From: Bacillota bacterium
GTDB taxonomy: Bacteria > Bacillota_E > Sulfobacillia > Sulfobacillales > Sulfobacillaceae
DNA: 10,074 nucleotides
Direction: 5' to 3'
NCBI GenBank assembly: GCA_021802375.1
Contig: JAKAAL010000094.1
Span: 1 to 10,074, forward strand
In this document: positions 7,186 to 10,074 of the stretch, one piece after another
How positions within the stretch are numbered: position 1 is the stretch's first letter
Layout of the letters: every line of letters begins with the position of its first letter
Translations under genes and position numbers: made by a program
The notes under the pieces: generated by a model
Told to the model about the DNA's origin: nothing
The model's database searches: none
The model's input: the letters and a program-made list of their open reading frames with translations, nothing else

Positions 7186-7193
7186 CACCCTTT
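7186..7193 (-). promoter_or_regulatory. Ribosome binding site of the membrane glycosyltransferase
   Basis: AAAGGGTG on the minus strand, 6 nt before ATG 7179. It supports the 332-residue form over the TTG start at 7260. Confidence 0.55.
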
Positions 7194-7520
7194 CTATTGC
7201 AAGCTGCCATGTATCCCTCGTGGAATGCAAAGAAGTCCTCTTTTGGTATACAAAATCCAACGGCCAAAAGCAGTCTCAAGGGCAGTGTCAATTTACAGTG
7301 CCCTAAGTGCGTTCCCCTAAAGGGACCGATGCCGGCTTAGGATTGGTCATCCCGATACGGGGAATTGGCTAGCATGGATAAGCAGGTCAACCACGGAGCG
7401 ATCCAACAAATTTCCTGAAGACCTGAACCGATAGGAAATCAAGACCGGGGCCGACGTGTACTTTGGGCGATAGGGCGAGGGGTGTCCGTTCAGGGGGATC
7501 AATCTAACGGAAGGAGTGCC

Positions 7521-7550
7521 GTGGACGAGTGCCATAAAGTGGAATATACT
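7521..7550 (+). promoter_or_regulatory. Candidate sigma-A-type promoter of the first plus-strand glycosyltransferase
   Basis: GTGGAC (7521-7526) and TATACT (7545-7550) are 18 nt apart, 30 nt before the start codon. The -10 is good and the -35 weak. Transcription would begin near 7557, giving a very short leader that carries the GGAGGGG ribosome binding site (7571-7577). Confidence 0.4.
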
Positions 7551-7579
7551 GTAAGAAAAAGGAAGTTATCGGAGGGGTT

Positions 7580-8506
7580 ATGGGGATCTCCAAGGTCACC
7601 GCCGTAGTACCTAGTTATGGACATGCTGGTTATATCGGTAAGACCCTAGAGAGCTTGCTCGGGCAACAAGAGCCGCCGAGGGCCATTGTGGTGGTGAATG
7701 ACGGTTCGCCCGATGATACCGACGCGGCGGTCGGACCCTATTTGAATCGTATTACCTACCTTCGCCAATTTCACCAGGGTCTTGCGCATGCGGTGCTGAA
7801 CGGGCTGAGTCTGGTTGAGACGGAATATGTCCACTTCATCGCCTCTGACGACTGGCTTGAGCCCACGGCCCTTCAAGTCCTGTCTCGGGTTCTTGACAGC
7901 GACCCTGAAATCGGAGTAGCCCACGGCTGGAGGGTGGTAGAGGACGGTGATTCCAGCCACTTAAACGGGCCTCCCCTCGTGGGTAAGCATCATAATCTGA
8001 AGCTGGTGCTCTCGGGCGAGTATATCTATGCCACCCCATCAATTCTCTGGCGAACTGCGGCAGTGCGGCAGGTCCAGGAGGCCCTAAATCTCTCGTTCGC
8101 TTTGGACTACGCGCGTTGGATGGCTGTATTGTTGGAAGGTTGGCACTGCTATGCAGTCCCCAATGTCCTGGGCCACTATCGTAGACATGCGCGCAACTCT
8201 AGTCGACAAGCTAACTACCATTTGATGAGCTTGGACGAGCTGCGGGCGCTTCGCTTCATTCTGCGTCACTACCGGCATCGCATGACCCATCGGCAGTTAG
8301 CCACGCTTCGCGTCAATATTCACGGGCACTACCGCGATCGGGCGTGGCAGGATCTTCGTGCCGGAAGGGCCGAGCGTGCCCGACGAAGGTTTGCTCATCA
8401 CCTCCGCCACTCCCCGGGGCGCTTTAATAGCATCGTGGGTTGGGGTGCCGCCAGCCTGCCTCGGCCGGTATATTATTGGCTACGCGCCTTGGGGCCGGTT
8501 CGGTAA
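7580..8506 (+). CDS. Family 2 glycosyltransferase (soluble, GT-A fold), paralogue A
   Basis: A 308-residue glycosyltransferase with a single GT-A domain and no membrane segment. Motifs are TAVVPSYGH (7-15), KTLESLL (21-27), VVVNDGSPDDT (37-47), the DxD-type metal site FIASDDWLEP (86-95), IGVAHG (111-116), ILWRTAAVR (155-163), FALDYARWM (173-181, with a candidate acidic base D176) and LGHYRRHARNSSR (197-209). The C-terminal 100 residues are unusually rich in Arg and His and probably helical; they may contact the membrane or a partner. The start is supported by GGAGGGG ending 2 nt before the ATG. The protein is closely related to the partial gene at 9276, including the shared SDDW and YRRHA signatures. 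The donor and acceptor are unknown; the context points to surface polysaccharide or protein glycosylation. Confidence 0.88.
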   Translation: MGISKVTAVVPSYGHAGYIGKTLESLLGQQEPPRAIVVVNDGSPDDTDAAVGPYLNRITYLRQFHQGLAHAVLNGLSLVETEYVHFIASDDWLEPTALQVLSRVLDSDPEIGVAHGWRVVEDGDSSHLNGPPLVGKHHNLKLVLSGEYIYATPSILWRTAAVRQVQEALNLSFALDYARWMAVLLEGWHCYAVPNVLGHYRRHARNSSRQANYHLMSLDELRALRFILRHYRHRMTHRQLATLRVNIHGHYRDRAWQDLRAGRAERARRRFAHHLRHSPGRFNSIVGWGAASLPRPVYYWLRALGPVR

Positions 8507-8698
8507 AGACGTATGGTCTGGAGGCAGGGCGCCATGGTCAAAGACTGCCCTGTTCCCGCCAAATCGGGTCATTCGACTAGCCGATTTAGCGTACGCGACA
8601 TCTAGCGGGCCAACGCCGGTGTCGGCAGCGGCCATCCAAGCAGCAATTAGCAACAAAGCAACTGGCCGTCGCGGGCTTGACCGACCCAATTTCCCACC

Positions 8699-8717
8699 AG
8701 CGGTAGCAACCGCTTTT
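8699..8717 (+). terminator. Possible short intrinsic terminator
   Basis: AGCGGT-agca-ACCGCT forms a perfect 6-bp stem with a 4-nt loop; the run TTTT (8714-8717) begins with its last base. It is 190 nt downstream of the glycosyltransferase stop. The stem is short and the U-run modest, so this is only a candidate. Confidence 0.3.
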
Positions 8718-8835
8718 GACCATCCACGCGATACGGACCCACGGGACCAACCGTACACCCTCACTGGAGTTCGGTACGGCCAATGGGGAGAGCGCTTGAG
8801 GCATCGCCTCATCTGGTTCCTAAGACAACCATGCC

Positions 8836-9033
8836 TTGAGGAGATTTCTCTTTACTGCCCGTGAATTCGACCGTTGGCTAGTCGTCTCTGATTCCGAAGG
8901 CATCATGATAGGGAACCGGTTCTTAATCGGCAATGGGCAAGCGCTGCATCGAACATGTCGTTACCTTCAGCAACCAAAGGCCCCTTCCCTTATTCGTGGA
9001 GAATGTGCCGGTTTTCCGCAGTCGTTGGTTTAA
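8836..9033 (+). pseudogene. Possible remnant of a TnpB-like (IS200/IS605 family) transposon protein
   Basis: This open frame has no ribosome binding site and a TTG at its left end. Its middle part, FDRWLVVSDSEG followed by a region ending RYLQQPKAPSLIRG, faintly recalls the RuvC-I segment of TnpB proteins, where a D-x-G-x-x-x-x-A-V-(S/T)-D-x-x-G stretch is followed by a basic Y-x-x-L-R-x-x-L-x-x-K-G-T-x-S-A pattern. The key Asp-x-Gly and the downstream Glu and zinc-ribbon motifs are not seen, so it would be a short decayed fragment. The resemblance is from memory and weak; chance is a real alternative. Confidence 0.2.
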
Positions 9034-9177
9034 AGGGATCCCCTCTTGATCCCTGGCTCGCCCACCGCCGCCATACCCTGGCGAGGACCAGGCCCGGATG
9101 CGATACATGGCCGCGAATGGGTTAAAAGACCAAATGCTGTCAACTTCCCGACGGCCCAGGCCAAGGTTTTCCAGGTA

Positions 9178-9205
9178 TTGCCAAAATGTCCGAAATATGG
9201 ATAAT
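9178..9205 (+). promoter_or_regulatory. Candidate promoter of the second glycosyltransferase
   Basis: TTGCCA (9178-9183) and GATAAT (9200-9205) are 16 nt apart, 70 nt before the ATG at 9276. The -10 overlaps the first of three ATGGAT repeats (9197, 9214, 9230) spaced 16-17 bp apart, which could be binding sites on one DNA face-and-a-half. Confidence 0.4.
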
Positions 9206-9275
9206 ACTGGTACATGGATGTGGAAATATATGGATCGCCATTAGCGATGGTGACAAAGGGGTTTGGTGTCGGCCT

Positions 9276-10074
9276 ATGAACGAAATCACGGTCATTGTTC
9301 CCTCCTTTGGCCACGCGCGATATATCGCGCAGACCTTAGAAAGTCTATTGCAACAGACGCGGCCGGCCAGCCAGATCATCGTGATCGATGATCACTCTCC
9401 GGATCGAACGGACCTGGCCGTGGCCCCGTACCTCGACCGTATCCGCTACCTCCAGTCGCCTTACCGTCAAGGGGTGGGGGCCAGTGTGTGGCGAGGAGTG
9501 GACATGGTGGAGACGGAGTACACCTACCTAATTGCCTCCGACGATTGGATTGAACCTCGGGCTCTGGAGGTGTTAGCCAGATTCTTGGACAAGGACCCCC
9601 ACATCGGGGTGGTGCATGGTGCCCGGACTGTGGTGGAAGACGGGGGGACCCGGTTGAGTCGTTCCCCTATTGAGGGCCCATATCGCCTCCTCGACCACGC
9701 TTTCGACAATGACTTTGTCTATGCCCATCCGGTCATTCTATGGCGGACCCAGGCACTACGCCATGATTGCCGCTTTCGGCGGTTTTCGCTCAGCCTCGAC
9801 TGGGCTCACTGGATTGCCGCGGGACTAGACGGGTGGGATGGCTATGCCACCCATGAGATGCTTGGCTACTATCGTCGTCATGCTAGCAACACCAGCCGCT
9901 GGACCCTTCCCATCGTGGCCGAACAATCGAGCCTCCTGCGCTTCGTGCGTCGTCATTTTAGCCAGCAACTAGGATCCGAAAATCAGGCGAAATTACGCAT
10001 GGCATTGCATCAACGAATTCGACTGCAAGGTTGGCTTGATCTTTCCGAGGGGAGGCGGCGTCGCGCCCACCGCC
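9276..10074 (+). CDS. Family 2 glycosyltransferase (GT-A fold), paralogue B, 3' truncated by the window
   Basis: The frame is open from ATG 9276 to the right edge (266 full codons), so the C-terminus is outside. Motifs are ITVIVPSFGH (4-13), QTLESLL (19-25), IIVIDDHSPDRT (34-45), the metal site LIASDDWIEP (85-94), IGVVHG (110-115), an ILWRT followed by a SLSLDWAHWI segment with a likely catalytic Asp, and LGYYRRHASNTSR. It aligns with the glycosyltransferase at 7580 along its whole visible length; by hand, 32 of the first 53 aligned residues are identical, with one single-residue indel near residue 62. By comparison about 40-50 more codons should follow. AAAGGGG (9255-9261) is the nearest ribosome-binding-like site, 14 nt from the ATG, which is long. 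It is probably part of a surface glycan locus continuing to the right; its specificity is unknown. Confidence 0.88.
   Translation, partial: MNEITVIVPSFGHARYIAQTLESLLQQTRPASQIIVIDDHSPDRTDLAVAPYLDRIRYLQSPYRQGVGASVWRGVDMVETEYTYLIASDDWIEPRALEVLARFLDKDPHIGVVHGARTVVEDGGTRLSRSPIEGPYRLLDHAFDNDFVYAHPVILWRTQALRHDCRFRRFSLSLDWAHWIAAGLDGWDGYATHEMLGYYRRHASNTSRWTLPIVAEQSSLLRFVRRHFSQQLGSENQAKLRMALHQRIRLQGWLDLSEGRRRRAHR

Larger units (their letters stand above)
7180..7579. other. Divergent intergenic region between two glycosyltransferase genes
   Basis: About 400 bp without a gene I can support. It must hold the promoters for both directions. On the minus strand a perfect TTGACA (7286-7291) has no -10 at the right distance. 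Short inverted repeats include GGGCA/TGCCC (7280-7284 with 7299-7303), CCTAAG/CTTAGG (7302-7307 with 7336-7341) and TCCGTT/AACGGA (about 7486-7512). The last lies just before the candidate plus-strand promoter and could be an operator, though the arms are short. Confidence 0.45.
8507..9275 (+). other. Long spacer between paralogous glycosyltransferases
   Basis: 769 bp with no gene that I can support. Just after the upstream stop, CAGGGC/GCCCTG (8525-8530 with 8547-8552) could form a weak stem. A compact hairpin with a U-run lies at 8699-8717 and another perfect stem TGAGGC/GCCTCA at 8797-8811. Around 8836-9033 an open plus-strand frame shows a faint transposase-like pattern. GGGATC/GATCCC (9035-9040 with 9048-9053) is a small stem. 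A promoter-like pair and three ATGGAT copies lie near the right end. The length and lack of coding signal suggest decayed DNA, perhaps the trace of a former insertion. Confidence 0.45.

Noticed and set aside
7347..7535. 62-codon minus-strand open frame in the divergent region
   Set aside because: No ribosome binding site and no recognisable protein; the region must hold promoters.
8480..8812. 110-codon minus-strand open frame in the spacer
   Set aside because: No ribosome binding site, no domain, and it overlaps the real gene at its left end.
8358..8864. 168-codon open frame overlapping the end of the glycosyltransferase
   Set aside because: Its first half is an out-of-frame shadow of a well-supported gene, and the rest has no ribosome binding site or recognisable motif.
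9315..9393. A 16-bp perfect palindrome (9315-9330) and an 8-bp inverted repeat (9374-9393)
   Set aside because: Both lie inside conserved coding sequence (HARYIAQ and QIIVIDDHS), so codon choice explains them more simply than a regulatory site.

Overview
The window is a moderately GC-rich bacterial segment. ATG and GTG starts, purine-rich ribosome binding sites and a small AbrB/SpoVT-type regulator suggest a Gram-positive-like bacterium of the Bacillota. A thermophilic or acidophilic lineage such as Sulfobacillus is possible, but this is inference and not shown by any single feature. No rRNA, tRNA, CRISPR array or intact mobile element is visible.

Region 1 (1-5077, + strand) is a compact sulfur/aspartate-family amino acid operon that enters the window already open. 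It holds a 5'-truncated MetE-like barrel protein without zinc ligands, a catalytic MetE-like core with all four zinc ligands, a fused homocysteine S-methyltransferase/methylenetetrahydrofolate reductase (YitJ type), and aspartokinase. Gaps are 26, 1 and 40 bp. Together they would commit aspartate to the pathway that makes homoserine and homocysteine (lysC), make 5-methyl-tetrahydrofolate (the reductase domain) and methylate homocysteine to methionine (the MetE pair and/or the homocysteine methyltransferase domain). The two single-barrel MetE-like genes read like a two-subunit version of the normally fused two-barrel MetE.

Region 2 (5078-5719) has about 400 bp without a convincing gene, then a 56-residue AbrB-like DNA-binding protein and a perfect 16-bp hairpin that separates it from the convergent genes beyond.

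Region 3 (5720-7179, - strand) is a two-gene unit: a polyprenyl-phosphate-type family 2 glycosyltransferase with two C-terminal membrane segments, followed by a RidA-family deaminase.

Region 4 (7180-10074, + strand) diverges from region 3. It has a 400-bp intergenic region with a candidate promoter, a soluble family 2 glycosyltransferase, a 769-bp spacer with small hairpins, a possible decayed transposase fragment and a candidate promoter, and a second glycosyltransferase that is a close paralogue of the first and runs off the right edge. This looks like the start of a cell-surface polysaccharide or glycosylation locus.

Most of the window is ordinary metabolism. The strongest point of interest is the split, asymmetric MetE pair beside a fused folate-reductase gene.
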